A stretch of 64,000 bases of DNA from Lysobacter stagni (GTDB taxonomy: Bacteria > Pseudomonadota > Gammaproteobacteria > Xanthomonadales > Xanthomonadaceae): NCBI RefSeq assembly GCF_030053425.1, contig NZ_JASGBI010000001.1, positions 409,001 through 473,000 of the forward strand, read 5' to 3'. A program made the translations under genes and the position numbers. The notes beneath the pieces are model-generated. The model was not told the DNA's origin. It saw only the letters and a program-made list of their open reading frames with translations, and did not search any database. Below are positions 1-8,507 of this stretch, in pieces (the first letter of the stretch is position 1; every line of letters starts with the position of its first letter).

Positions 1-610
1 CGATCCAGCCGGCGGCCTGCTTGTCGTCCGGGACGGCCTGCTGGTAGAGGAGGTAGTTGTCGAGCGCGCAGGCCGCGTCGCCCAGGTACAGGTCGCACAG
101 CACGGCGAGGTTGAGCCGGGCGAAATGGAATCCCGGCGCGGCGGCCAGCGACTTCTCATAGGAGGCGCGCGCCTCGGCCAGCTTGCCCAGCCGACGCTGC
201 ACCAGGCCCAGCTCGTTCCATGCGATCGGATGCCGCGGCTGCAGTTCCAGCGCGCGCTTCAGGCTCGCTTCGGCCTGCTCCAGTGCATCGGTCTTCGCGT
301 AGGCAATGCCCAGGTCCACGTGCGCGGCGGTCAGCGTCGGATGCTTGGCCGTGATCTCCTGCAGCAACTTGATGCCGTCGGCGTAGCGCTGTTGTGCCAG
401 CAGTTCCGCCGCGCGCGCGTAGTCGGCGCGCGTGGCGCCATCGACCTTGGTCGGCTCCACGATGGTGAAACCGGTCTGCGTCACCTGCACGCCGGGCGGT
501 TCCTTGCGCGCGGCCATCGCGGTGGCGGCCACGTAGACCAGCGCGATCGCGCCGAGCCGCATGGCATGACGCCGTGCACGCCGGAAGTTCTGGTCATTGC
601 GAGCTGGCAT
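1..610 (-). CDS. TPR-repeat envelope protein, partial (C-terminus off left edge)
   Basis: This reading frame runs leftwards off the window, so only about 203 residues are visible. I translated it by hand. It opens MPARNDQNFRR and has a second in-frame ATG at 562 (MRLGAIALVYVAATAMAARK) that would give a cleaner signal peptide, so the true start may be 562. From about residue 65 it shows tetratricopeptide helices (for example ADYARAAELLAQQRYADGI, then LGIAYAKTDALEQAEASLK). The first 17 bases overlap the end of the upstream TPR lipoprotein gene, which indicates translational coupling. It is probably a periplasmic or membrane-attached scaffold in the same complex as the three genes upstream. The specific function is unknown. 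Confidence 0.75.
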   Translation of the reverse strand, partial: MPARNDQNFRRARRHAMRLGAIALVYVAATAMAARKEPPGVQVTQTGFTIVEPTKVDGATRADYARAAELLAQQRYADGIKLLQEITAKHPTLTAAHVDLGIAYAKTDALEQAEASLKRALELQPRHPIAWNELGLVQRRLGKLAEARASYEKSLAAAPGFHFARLNLAVLCDLYLGDAACALDNYLLYQQAVPDDKQAAGWI

Positions 611-3600
611 CGGCGTCTCCTTGGGTGTCGGGAGTGGCGGGGGCATCGGCCCCGGTAGCGGGTGCGTCGCCTTCGGCGGCAGGCGCATCGCCCTCGGTCG
701 CTGCGGCACCGCCGGCCTGCGCGGGCGCGCCGGCGACCACCTGCGGCACCGGCCGGATGTACTCGTAGCGATCGGCCTGGCCGAGGAAGCCGCTGCTCGC
801 TTCCGGTCGCGCATAGCGCGCCGGCACCAGTTGGGCCAGGCTGCCCAGGCTCTTCTCGATCCAGGGGCTGTGCACACCGGCTTCCATCAGCTCGAGGTTC
901 TTCTCGTGCAGGCCGATGGCCTTTTCCTCGAACGGGAACGCCATCTCGTCGAGCTGGTCGTTGTAGTCCTGCAGGTCAGCACCGGCGAGGCCGCCCGGCC
1001 GCTCCGATGCGTTGAGCGATCGGCTGAAGTCGGCGTACACCTCGGCCATGTAGAAGGTGGCGGCGGCGGTGACGTCGGCCACTTCGTAGGGCACCAGCGC
1101 GTTGAAGCCCTTGATCGCTTCCGCCATCGCCTTCTGCTTGGCGGCCATGCTCTTCTCGAACGGCTGCTTGAGCTGGATCGACGTGAACGTGTCGAACAGT
1201 GGCTGCGCCAGCACCAGCGCGGCGCGACCGGCCAGCGAGCGCGTGCGGCTGGTGCGCTCGGAACCGGCGCCGGCATCGGTACGCACCACGCTCTGCAGTT
1301 CGGCGCGGTAGCGCGCATCGTCACCGCGCGTCTTGTGGATGTCCGCCATGCGCTGATGCGCTTCCAGCGCGTCGGCGACCGGCTGTGGGAACTCGCCGAC
1401 GTAGCGGGTGTAGACCGCCAGCGCGCGCTCGAGGTCCTTCGCGTCCTCGTGCAGCTTGCCGGCCAGCAGCAGCGCTTCGGCGCGCAGCTTCGGATCGGCG
1501 GCCTCGTTGGCGACACGCTCGTACTCGCCGGCCGCGCCACCCAGGTCGCCGGCCTGCTGGAAGGCGCTGGCGATCTGCTTGGTCGCCTCCTTCACCAGTT
1601 CGTGCGTCGGGTTGTCGCGACGGAATTCGTCGAGCACCTGCGCGGCAGCCTTCCAGTCCTGCAGGCGCATCAGCGCGGCGCCCGCGTCGTACTGCGCGCC
1701 ACCGCGGATCTTCGACGTCGGTGCCGCCTGCTTGATGCGCAGGAAATGGTCTGCGGCCGTGCGGTAATCGCCGGCGGCATTGGCGGCCTCGCCCTGCTTG
1801 TAGATCGAAGCCGCGAGGTTCTCGACCAGGTTGGCGCGGGCTTCGTCGGTGGCCGGCGTCGCCGCCAGCACCTGCATGTAGGCCTGCTCGGCCACCGGAT
1901 ATTCCGCCAGCTCGAACGAGGAATGCGCCACCACGATCCACGCCGTGCGACGCAGTTCCGGCGTCGCGGACGGGAACTTCTCCAGCAGCTTGCGTCCGGC
2001 ATCGCGCGCGGCCGCATGGTCCTTGAGGTCGTACAGGTCCTGTGCGGCGGCCACCAGCACGATCGGCGCCTGCTCGTGCTGCGGGAAGGTATCGGCGAAG
2101 CGCAGCGAGCTGGCCACGGTCGCGCGCCTGGCTTCGGTTTCGTCCGCCGGCGCCACCACCTTCAGGTTCTCGCGGTGCGCGAAGATCGCCGCATAGCCCG
2201 CGGCCGCGGCCTTCTCGTGTGCCGGGTATTCGTAGGCGGTGCGCTCGTACTGCGTCGCGGCGCGTCGGAAATCGCCGTTCTCGCGCAGCAGGTCCGCGAA
2301 CTGGTAGTTCGCGCCGGGCGCGGTCGGATCGTCGTGGAAGGAATCGAGGAACTCGCCGTACCAGCGCGCGGCTTCGGTGAAGCTCTCCGGCTTGTCTTTG
2401 GCCAGGCTCTTGTCCTGATAGCGCGCGTGGTAGTAGTTGGCCAGGTCCATCAGGTTGGACTTGAGCGCCGCCACGACTTCCGCGCGCTCGCCGATGGGCT
2501 GGTGCTTCCAGTACTCGGACTTCAGTGCGTAGTGGGTGGCGAACTCGCGCTTGGCTTCCACCACGAGCAGCGGGAAGCCGCCCTTCTCGTACACGTCGAT
2601 GACGCGCAGGCTGAAGTCCGGCGATGTGGCATGGAACGGGTAGAGCGCGACGAAGTCCTTGTAGACCGTCGCGGCATCCTGGTAACGCTGCTTGGACAGA
2701 TAGAACTCGCCCAGGTAGCGATACGCGTGGTCCTCGTAGTTGCGATGGCCGAACTGCGCGAAGTACTCGCCGATGACCTCCGGCCCGCCGAGGTTGGAGA
2801 ACGACAGCGCGACGACCTGGAAGGTGTCCTCGACGCGGCGATCCTCGGCCGCCGTGTGCTTCTCGCCCAGGACGTAGCCCTTGGACACCTTGTGGTCGAT
2901 CAGCGCGAAGTAGCGGTGCAGCGCTTCCTCGAATGCGCCCTGCTTGTAGAACGACCAGCCCAGCTTGAACAGCGACGGCTCGAAGAACTCGGATGCGCCG
3001 CCCTTGGCCACGACGCTCTGGTACGCGCCTTCGGCGTCGTGGTACTTGCGCTGTGCGAAGAAGCTCTCGCCACGGCGGAACTGCACTTCGTCGACCAGCT
3101 TGGAGTCCGGGTTGCCCTTGACCAGCTGCTCCATCACCGCCATCGCGTCGTCGGGCCGGCCCAGTTCGTCGTAGGCGCGGGCCTTCTGGTAAAGCACCTG
3201 GTCGCGGAAGGCGTAGTTCGGGAATTCGGCCAGCAGCTTGTCGTAGAGCTGGATTGATTCCAGCGGGCCGGACGCCGCGGCCTGGACACCGGACGTGCTT
3301 GCGGTGGCGATGGCCTGCCCTTCGGTGGCGCGCTGTTCGACCTGGCGCTCGATGTCGCTCGGCGTGCCCGCGGCGGCGCTCGTCTTGCCCGAGGTCGTGG
3401 CGTTCGCGGAAATCTTCGCGACCGTTTCCGGCGCGGCCAGCTGCATCGGCTTGGCGCCGGCGGTCGGCGCGGAAGCGATCGCGGCCGCCCCGGAGGCTGC
3501 ATTCGTTACAGACGCGATGGTTGCGGGCATCGCCGCGGGCACGCGGTCGACGACGATCTCGGTCGTGCCGCGCACGCCGTATTCCTTCTCCAGCTGCAGG

Positions 3601-3830
3601 TCGGCCAGGCGGCGCATTGCCTCCGGGGTCAGATCGCTGGCCGGTGTTTCCTGCAGGAAATGGCGGTATCCGTCGACCGCCTTCTGCAGGCCGTTGTCGA
3701 CGCGGACGTCCTTGGTGTCGGGCTTCACACGGTGCAACGAAGCCAGCGTGTTGGCGCGCTCGGTGTGGGCACAGGCCGTGAGCAGCGCGAGCTGCACCGC
3801 CACCACGACATGGCGAAGACGAAGCCTCAT
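594..3830 (-). CDS. Large TPR-repeat lipoprotein
   Basis: The product has 1078 residues. The N-terminus has a lipoprotein signal ending in a lipobox (LLTAC, Cys about residue 20), so it should be anchored in the outer membrane. An Ala/Thr/Ser-rich linker covers roughly residues 95-190. The rest is a long array of TPR-type helix pairs (YDKLLAEFPNYAFRDQVLYQ, then YLGEFYLSKQRYQDAATVYK). Its ATG overlaps the TGA of the preceding gene (ATGA). Such giant TPR lipoproteins occur in envelope-motor clusters related to the Myxococcus Glt gliding complex and to TonB/ExbB-type systems. That placement here is inference from order and fold, because no ExbB/ExbD gene lies inside the window. Confidence 0.85.
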   Translation of the reverse strand: MRLRLRHVVVAVQLALLTACAHTERANTLASLHRVKPDTKDVRVDNGLQKAVDGYRHFLQETPASDLTPEAMRRLADLQLEKEYGVRGTTEIVVDRVPAAMPATIASVTNAASGAAAIASAPTAGAKPMQLAAPETVAKISANATTSGKTSAAAGTPSDIERQVEQRATEGQAIATASTSGVQAAASGPLESIQLYDKLLAEFPNYAFRDQVLYQKARAYDELGRPDDAMAVMEQLVKGNPDSKLVDEVQFRRGESFFAQRKYHDAEGAYQSVVAKGGASEFFEPSLFKLGWSFYKQGAFEEALHRYFALIDHKVSKGYVLGEKHTAAEDRRVEDTFQVVALSFSNLGGPEVIGEYFAQFGHRNYEDHAYRYLGEFYLSKQRYQDAATVYKDFVALYPFHATSPDFSLRVIDVYEKGGFPLLVVEAKREFATHYALKSEYWKHQPIGERAEVVAALKSNLMDLANYYHARYQDKSLAKDKPESFTEAARWYGEFLDSFHDDPTAPGANYQFADLLRENGDFRRAATQYERTAYEYPAHEKAAAAGYAAIFAHRENLKVVAPADETEARRATVASSLRFADTFPQHEQAPIVLVAAAQDLYDLKDHAAARDAGRKLLEKFPSATPELRRTAWIVVAHSSFELAEYPVAEQAYMQVLAATPATDEARANLVENLAASIYKQGEAANAAGDYRTAADHFLRIKQAAPTSKIRGGAQYDAGAALMRLQDWKAAAQVLDEFRRDNPTHELVKEATKQIASAFQQAGDLGGAAGEYERVANEAADPKLRAEALLLAGKLHEDAKDLERALAVYTRYVGEFPQPVADALEAHQRMADIHKTRGDDARYRAELQSVVRTDAGAGSERTSRTRSLAGRAALVLAQPLFDTFTSIQLKQPFEKSMAAKQKAMAEAIKGFNALVPYEVADVTAAATFYMAEVYADFSRSLNASERPGGLAGADLQDYNDQLDEMAFPFEEKAIGLHEKNLELMEAGVHSPWIEKSLGSLAQLVPARYARPEASSGFLGQADRYEYIRPVPQVVAGAPAQAGGAAATEGDAPAAEGDAPATGADAPATPDTQGDADASSQ

Positions 3831-5770
3831 TTGCCCTCCTCGGCTGCGCCCGGCGTGCCCGACGCATCGGTCGGGGCATCGCCGCCCTGCGCCTGGGAGG
3901 CGCGGTCGTAACTGTCGGCCACGGCATAGCGCGCCTGGGTCTGATAGCCCTTCAGGCGCTCGGTGCGTGCATTGAGCTCGGCGACGGCAACCGCTTCGAT
4001 CAACGTGCCCTGCTGCTTCTGCAACTGGCCCACGCGCTCCAGCGAGTCGCGCACGCGGTTGCGCAGGTCGCGGATGCCATCGTCGTAACCCATGTAGCTG
4101 TGGACGCTCGCCTGGCGCGTGCGGACGAAAGACTGGTAGCGGTCCTGCAACGTGGCCAGTTCGATGTCCAGCTCCGCCAGGTGTTCGTGGGCCACGGTCA
4201 GCCGGTCGGCGTATTCGGTGCGCAGCTGCCAGGCGATGACGCCGCGCAGGCGCTCCAGGCGCTGCGCGTGTTCGGCGCGAGCAGCTTCCGGAAGCCGGGC
4301 CACGGCTGCTTGCGTGGCATGGATGTGATCCAGCGCGATGCGCTCGTCGGCCGTTGCCAACAGTTCCGGCCGCGGCGCGGTCAGCTGGTCATTGAGACGG
4401 CGTGCCAGCAGGTTGCGCTGCTCGCGCCGCAGCTTGTACTGCGCATCCAGCTCGCGGAACGTCGCATCGATGCCGGGCAGGAGCGGTTCGTAATAGGCGC
4501 GACGCTGGCCGATGAGGTCGTCGTAGGCGTCGAAGCTCGTCTGCCAGGACTCCAGCTTGCGGCGCAGATCCTCCAGGTCGAGGTAGTTCTGCAGGGCCGT
4601 CTGGAAATCGTGCGAGGCCATCAGCTTGGTCAGGTAGAACGTCTCGGGCGCACCCGGCAGATCGCGCAACTTCACCACCCACAGCGCGTCCTGATGGATC
4701 TCCTCGCGCACCAGCGCTTCGAGGAAGCGGCCTTCCTGCACGCTGCGCGTGGACGCATCGAGCTTGACCAGCTCGGCGCCGAAGGAGTTGAGCGCATCGT
4801 CGTACAGCACCGCGGCGCGACCGTGAAGGTTCAACTTGCCGTAGGCGTGCGGCAGGGCGAGCTTGGCTTCCTGCACGGCGCTGTCGGTGGAATCGCGCGT
4901 GGCCAGGAGGTTCCAGGGCACGAGCGCGCGCTCGAAATTGCCGGCCATCGCATCGGCCCAGCCGGCACTGAGCAGCGCCTGGTTGGAGTACGGCCCGTCA
5001 AGGCTCACGCGATCGAAGTAGCGCTGCGCGTTGCCGTAGTCCTTGGCCTCAAGCATCAACCGCCCGAGCACCATGTTGGCCTTGTCGCGGATGCCGACGA
5101 CGGCCGCCGTGTCGCTACGGTTGGGCTCACCGGCCTTCGCCAGTTGCTGCTGGCCTTCGGCGGTCTTGCCGTCCTGCAGCAGCGCGATGCCGTAGTTGTA
5201 GCCGGCGAAGCCCTGCAGGCCGTCCGCATCCAGCAGCTTCTTCAGCACTGCCGCCGCTTCAGCCGGCTGGCCCATGGCGAGGAAGGCGTTGGCGCGAAGG
5301 AACTCGATCTCGTCGCGGATGTCCTTCGGCACCTCGCCGTGGATGCGCCCCAGTGCTTCCATGGCGTCCTGCGGCTGGCCCTTCTGGAAGTGGATGCGCG
5401 CCAGACGGAACGCCGCCTCGTTGCGCACCAGGTCTTCCACGTCCGCTTCCAGCACCGCCTTGATAGCGCGGCCCGCGCGGTGGTGCATGCGGTAGTTCAG
5501 CTCGAAATCGCCAACCGAGAACTCGGCATGTCCGATCAGCGGATACAGCGAATCCAGCCGCTGGTCGTCCACGCGGTAGTGCTGCGCCAGCTCGGTATCC
5601 AGGCGCTGCAACGCTTCGAACCAGTGCCCCTGGTAGGCGTTGTACAGCGCTTCGCCGAAGTACGGATCCTGCGCGCCCACGGCGGGCTGCGCATCGGCTG
5701 CCGCGCAGGGGCGAACCCCCGGCAACACGACCAGTGCCAATCCCAACACGATGATGGACGCGCAGCGCAT
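3827..5770 (-). CDS. Periplasmic TPR-repeat protein
   Basis: The product has 647 residues with a Sec signal peptide at the start (MRCASIIVLGLALVVLPG, cleavage near CAAADA). Residues about 40-400 are tetratricopeptide-like repeats (FEALQRLDTELAQHYRVDD, FRLARIHFQKGQPQDAMEAL). The C-terminal third, from about residue 430, is strongly charged and heptad-like (LRREQRNLLARRLNDQL), suggesting coiled coil. It lies six bases after the small secreted gene and its stop overlaps the start of the TPR lipoprotein, so the genes are one operon. I infer a structural role in a trans-envelope assembly; no catalytic motif is visible. Confidence 0.82.
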   Translation of the reverse strand: MRCASIIVLGLALVVLPGVRPCAAADAQPAVGAQDPYFGEALYNAYQGHWFEALQRLDTELAQHYRVDDQRLDSLYPLIGHAEFSVGDFELNYRMHHRAGRAIKAVLEADVEDLVRNEAAFRLARIHFQKGQPQDAMEALGRIHGEVPKDIRDEIEFLRANAFLAMGQPAEAAAVLKKLLDADGLQGFAGYNYGIALLQDGKTAEGQQQLAKAGEPNRSDTAAVVGIRDKANMVLGRLMLEAKDYGNAQRYFDRVSLDGPYSNQALLSAGWADAMAGNFERALVPWNLLATRDSTDSAVQEAKLALPHAYGKLNLHGRAAVLYDDALNSFGAELVKLDASTRSVQEGRFLEALVREEIHQDALWVVKLRDLPGAPETFYLTKLMASHDFQTALQNYLDLEDLRRKLESWQTSFDAYDDLIGQRRAYYEPLLPGIDATFRELDAQYKLRREQRNLLARRLNDQLTAPRPELLATADERIALDHIHATQAAVARLPEAARAEHAQRLERLRGVIAWQLRTEYADRLTVAHEHLAELDIELATLQDRYQSFVRTRQASVHSYMGYDDGIRDLRNRVRDSLERVGQLQKQQGTLIEAVAVAELNARTERLKGYQTQARYAVADSYDRASQAQGGDAPTDASGTPGAAEEGK

Positions 5771-5776
5771 CGGGCC

Positions 5777-6295
5777 TTACCAGTCCTGGACGCTGGTCGA
5801 ACTGCTGGACACGGTCAGGCCGAGGAGCTTGGGCTTGATCTCCTTGGTGAACGCCGCCGTCTCGGTGTGGGTGTAGTCACTGCCATTGGCAAGCTTGCCG
5901 GTCACCGACACTTCGAGCTGGTGTTCGCCGCTGGCGATGTTGCCGGTGTGCAGGCGCTGCACGCCGCCCTTCTGCAGGGCTTCGAGCTCCTTGAAGCTGT
6001 AGATGTATTGCGCCGCTGGCTTGCCGTCGACGCGCACCGCCACGGAGTCCAGTCGCAGCGTGTCGCCCTTGGCGAGCTGGATGAAGATCGCGAATTGGGT
6101 TTCGGACGGATACAGCAGCTTTTCTTCGAGCTGGCTCAGTTCCGCGGCGATGGACAGGGCATCGGACTTCACCTCCTGCACCTGTTCGTCCAGTCCCTTC
6201 ATCTGCTCGCGATAGCCGTTGTCCTGCGCCCACGCAGTCGCGCTGGCAAACGCCAGCACGAACGGCAACGCCGCACACAAGAAGACCTTCTTCAT
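5777..6295 (-). CDS. Small secreted coiled-coil protein, first gene of TPR operon
   Basis: I place the start at the ATG at 6295, which is preceded by an AGGGG ribosome site and followed by a clear signal peptide (MKKVFLCAALPFVLAFASA, then WAQ). The longer open frame upstream has no signal and no support. The mature protein (about 148 residues) has a short coiled coil (YREQMKGLDEQVQEVKSDA) followed by a beta-rich domain (FIQLAKGDTLRLDSVAVRVD). It is the promoter-proximal gene of the TPR operon. Similar proteins accompany TPR/ExbB-type clusters in other gammaproteobacteria, sometimes mislabelled as AraC regulators; nothing here binds DNA. The exact role is unknown. Confidence 0.78.
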   Translation of the reverse strand: MKKVFLCAALPFVLAFASATAWAQDNGYREQMKGLDEQVQEVKSDALSIAAELSQLEEKLLYPSETQFAIFIQLAKGDTLRLDSVAVRVDGKPAAQYIYSFKELEALQKGGVQRLHTGNIASGEHQLEVSVTGKLANGSDYTHTETAAFTKEIKPKLLGLTVSSSSTSVQDW

Positions 6296-7149
6296 GGAAT
6301 CCCCTTCACTGTCCACTGACCACGAAGGCGCAGCGCTCCATGCAGCCCACACGAAGGCAGGCAGGCATGCGGCGGTCCGCTGGCGTGGATGCGTTGTCCC
6401 CATGACCGGCGACTTCGCGACGCAACCTTTCGATTGCCTCGCGCCCCTGCCGGTCAAAACGGCGGCGATTAGAACAGGCTGAATGCGCCATACATTGAGA
6501 TGGTCATTGCAGAACTGTCCGCAACGAGTCGATAACTGCGCATCTTTGTCAGAAGCCGACGCGATCTCTCAACGGAAACGTGATGGTGATTCCTCGTCGA
6601 TGTGTGACGCAGCGACGTCGGCCGATGCAAACATCGTCGATGCCGCACCTCCCGCGCGTGGAACGCCTGGATCAGTCGAGTGCATCGCTGCGAGCGTCGT
6701 CACGCTTCGACTGGAACGGGTTATCGAATGGCGTGGCTGCGCGATGTTCCTTTCGACGCTCGACATCGTCGATGGCCGCGATGCCGTCACGCGGTGCAGT
6801 GATGCGTCATCACTCCCCGATGGAGACGACGGTCCGCTTTCCCTGCGTCCGAACCAAGTTGCGAGCTGGACATAAAGGGGATCGGTCCAGGGCGATCTGG
6901 AAGTACTCATCGACGCCGATGCCCGGCGGGCACGACGTCGATCCACCCTCGCTGTTCCTGAGCGGCGAGAGGACCGTGACGAGCGGATTCACGACGCGCT
7001 TGACCCGTTGTCAGCCAGGTATGTAAGTGGCCGCCCTGAGCGGCGCCATCTGGATTGAGACCGGCATTCGATGCGGCGTGTATCCATCACGGGTCTTTCA
7101 CGCGCTCAGGGCAGAAATGCATAGCTCGTGGAACGGAAGGAGGTGCGAG
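6296..7149. other. Divergent intergenic region, 854 bp, no gene recognised
   Basis: This stretch separates the leftward TPR operon from the rightward outer-membrane cluster. It must hold promoters for both. Open frames here have mixed codon use, no signal sequences and no ribosome sites, and I do not call them. The composition looks less GC-rich than the flanking genes. Short motifs such as ATCGTCGATG recur (near 6630 and 6765). A non-coding RNA or a decayed gene is possible but unsupported. Confidence 0.6.
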
Positions 7150-7938
7150 ATGCGTCACGCAATCTGCCTGGCCCTGGGACTGCTGCTGCCCGCCACTTCC
7201 GCCGCGCAAAGCGACGCTCCTCCTTCTGCCGCAGCAGCCAGCGCGGCCGCCGCCGTTCAGCCCGAAGCCGTAGCGGCGCTGGAACGGATGGGCACGTACC
7301 TGCGCAGCCTGAAGAACTTCACCGTGCACGGCGACACCACCATCGACCTGGTGATGGACGATGGGCAGAAGCTGGAGTTCCCCGGCACCGTGGACTACAA
7401 GGTGCGCGCGCCCAACGGCCTGCAGCTGGATATCCGCAGCGACCGGAAGGAGCGCCAGCTCTTCTACGACGGCAAGACGCTCACGGTCTACGGCCCGAAG
7501 AACAAGCTCTATGCGAGCACCGACGCGCCGCCGACCATCGGCGCCCTGCTCGACGCCGCCAGCGACAAGTACGGCATCGAGCTTCCGCTCGCCGATCTCT
7601 TCCTGTGGGGTACGGACAAGGCACCGACCGCGTCGCTGCAGTCGGCGGTGTTCGTCGGACCCGCGCGTATCGGCAACTCACCCACCGAGCACTATGCCTT
7701 CCGCCAGGAAGGGGTGGACTGGCAGGTCTGGATCGAGCCCGGTGCGAAGCCGCTTCCGCGCCGGCTGGTGATCACCACCACCGACGATCCCGCGCAGCCG
7801 CAGTACGCCAGCACGCTGACGTGGAACACCAACGCCGCATTGAAGGATTCGGCGTTCACCTTCACGCCGCCCAAGGATGCCAGCCGGATCCGGCTGGTCG
7901 AGGTCGATGCGGTCGCTGTCGGGGGGGCCACGCCATGA
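7150..7938 (+). CDS. DUF2092-type predicted periplasmic protein
   Basis: The start at 7150 is chosen because a strong GGAGGT ribosome site sits just upstream and the product then opens with a signal peptide (MRHAICLALGLLLPATSA). The 262-residue product carries the DUF2092 hallmarks: a beta-rich stretch reminiscent of LolA-like lipid-binding folds (TVHGDTTIDLVMDDGQKLEF) and the segment LPLADLFLWGTD near residue 155. It is the first gene of a six-gene rightward cluster and its stop overlaps the next start (ATGA). The LolA-like fold would suit binding a lipid or a hydrophobic precursor, but no function is established. Confidence 0.8.
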   Translation: MRHAICLALGLLLPATSAAQSDAPPSAAAASAAAAVQPEAVAALERMGTYLRSLKNFTVHGDTTIDLVMDDGQKLEFPGTVDYKVRAPNGLQLDIRSDRKERQLFYDGKTLTVYGPKNKLYASTDAPPTIGALLDAASDKYGIELPLADLFLWGTDKAPTASLQSAVFVGPARIGNSPTEHYAFRQEGVDWQVWIEPGAKPLPRRLVITTTDDPAQPQYASTLTWNTNAALKDSAFTFTPPKDASRIRLVEVDAVAVGGATP

Positions 7939-8465
7939 ACACGCTTCGTCACCCTGTTTCGCTGGGCCTGTGCCTGTGTCTGCTTACCGGCACTGGCGCC
8001 CTGCTCGTGAGTTCCGACGCCGAAGCCGGTCCACACGCACGCGGCGGCGCGCGCACCAGCGTCAACCATGCAGGAGGCGGCGCACGCGCCGCCAACGTGA
8101 ATCGCGGCGCGACCGCCAACCGCTCGGCGAACGTCAACCGGAACACCAACGTCAACCGCAACACGAACGTCAACCGCAACACCAACATCAACCGCGACGT
8201 GAACATCCACAACGACATCGACGTCGATGTGGACAACCGCTGGCACGACGGCTGGTACGACCATCCGGTCGCGGCTGCCGCAGCGGTGACGACCGCGGCT
8301 GCGGTCACCGCCGCGGCGATCGGTTCGATCGTGTACTCGGTGCCGCCCAGCTGCGTGACCACGGTGGTCAACGGCATGGCGTACCAGCAGTGCGGCAGCA
8401 CCTGGTACGAGCCGCAGTACGCCGGCACCACCGTGCAGTACGTCGTGGTCAACCCGCCGAACTGA
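7935..8465 (+). CDS. Small secreted Asn-rich repeat protein
   Basis: The product has 176 residues with an N-terminal signal peptide (MNTLRHPVSLGLCLCLLTG). Residues about 50-90 are a low-complexity array built on the unit NVNRNT, repeated three to four times, followed by an Asp/Asn/Ile-rich strand (DVNIHNDIDVDVDNRW). A hydrophobic Ala-rich segment (about 110-130) follows, and the C-terminus contains two Cys and aromatic residues (GMAYQQCGSTWYEPQY). Translation is coupled to the DUF2092 gene by a four-base overlap. The repeat could be a surface-exposed or amyloid-like stretch. I do not recognise the family beyond that. Confidence 0.75.
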   Translation: MNTLRHPVSLGLCLCLLTGTGALLVSSDAEAGPHARGGARTSVNHAGGGARAANVNRGATANRSANVNRNTNVNRNTNVNRNTNINRDVNIHNDIDVDVDNRWHDGWYDHPVAAAAAVTTAAAVTAAAIGSIVYSVPPSCVTTVVNGMAYQQCGSTWYEPQYAGTTVQYVVVNPPN

Positions 8466-8507
8466 TCCCCTCAACCCGCGTTGCTCCTACCCCCGCAGGA
8501 GTTCTCC

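Noticed and set aside
597..3257. An 886-residue frame on the plus strand opposite the TPR lipoprotein
   Set aside because: The minus strand has TPR repeats, a lipobox and coupled starts; the plus-strand product has none of these.
6483..6875. A 130-residue frame in the 6.3-7.1 kb gap
   Set aside because: No ribosome site, no recognisable domain, and overlapping frames of equal length on both strands.
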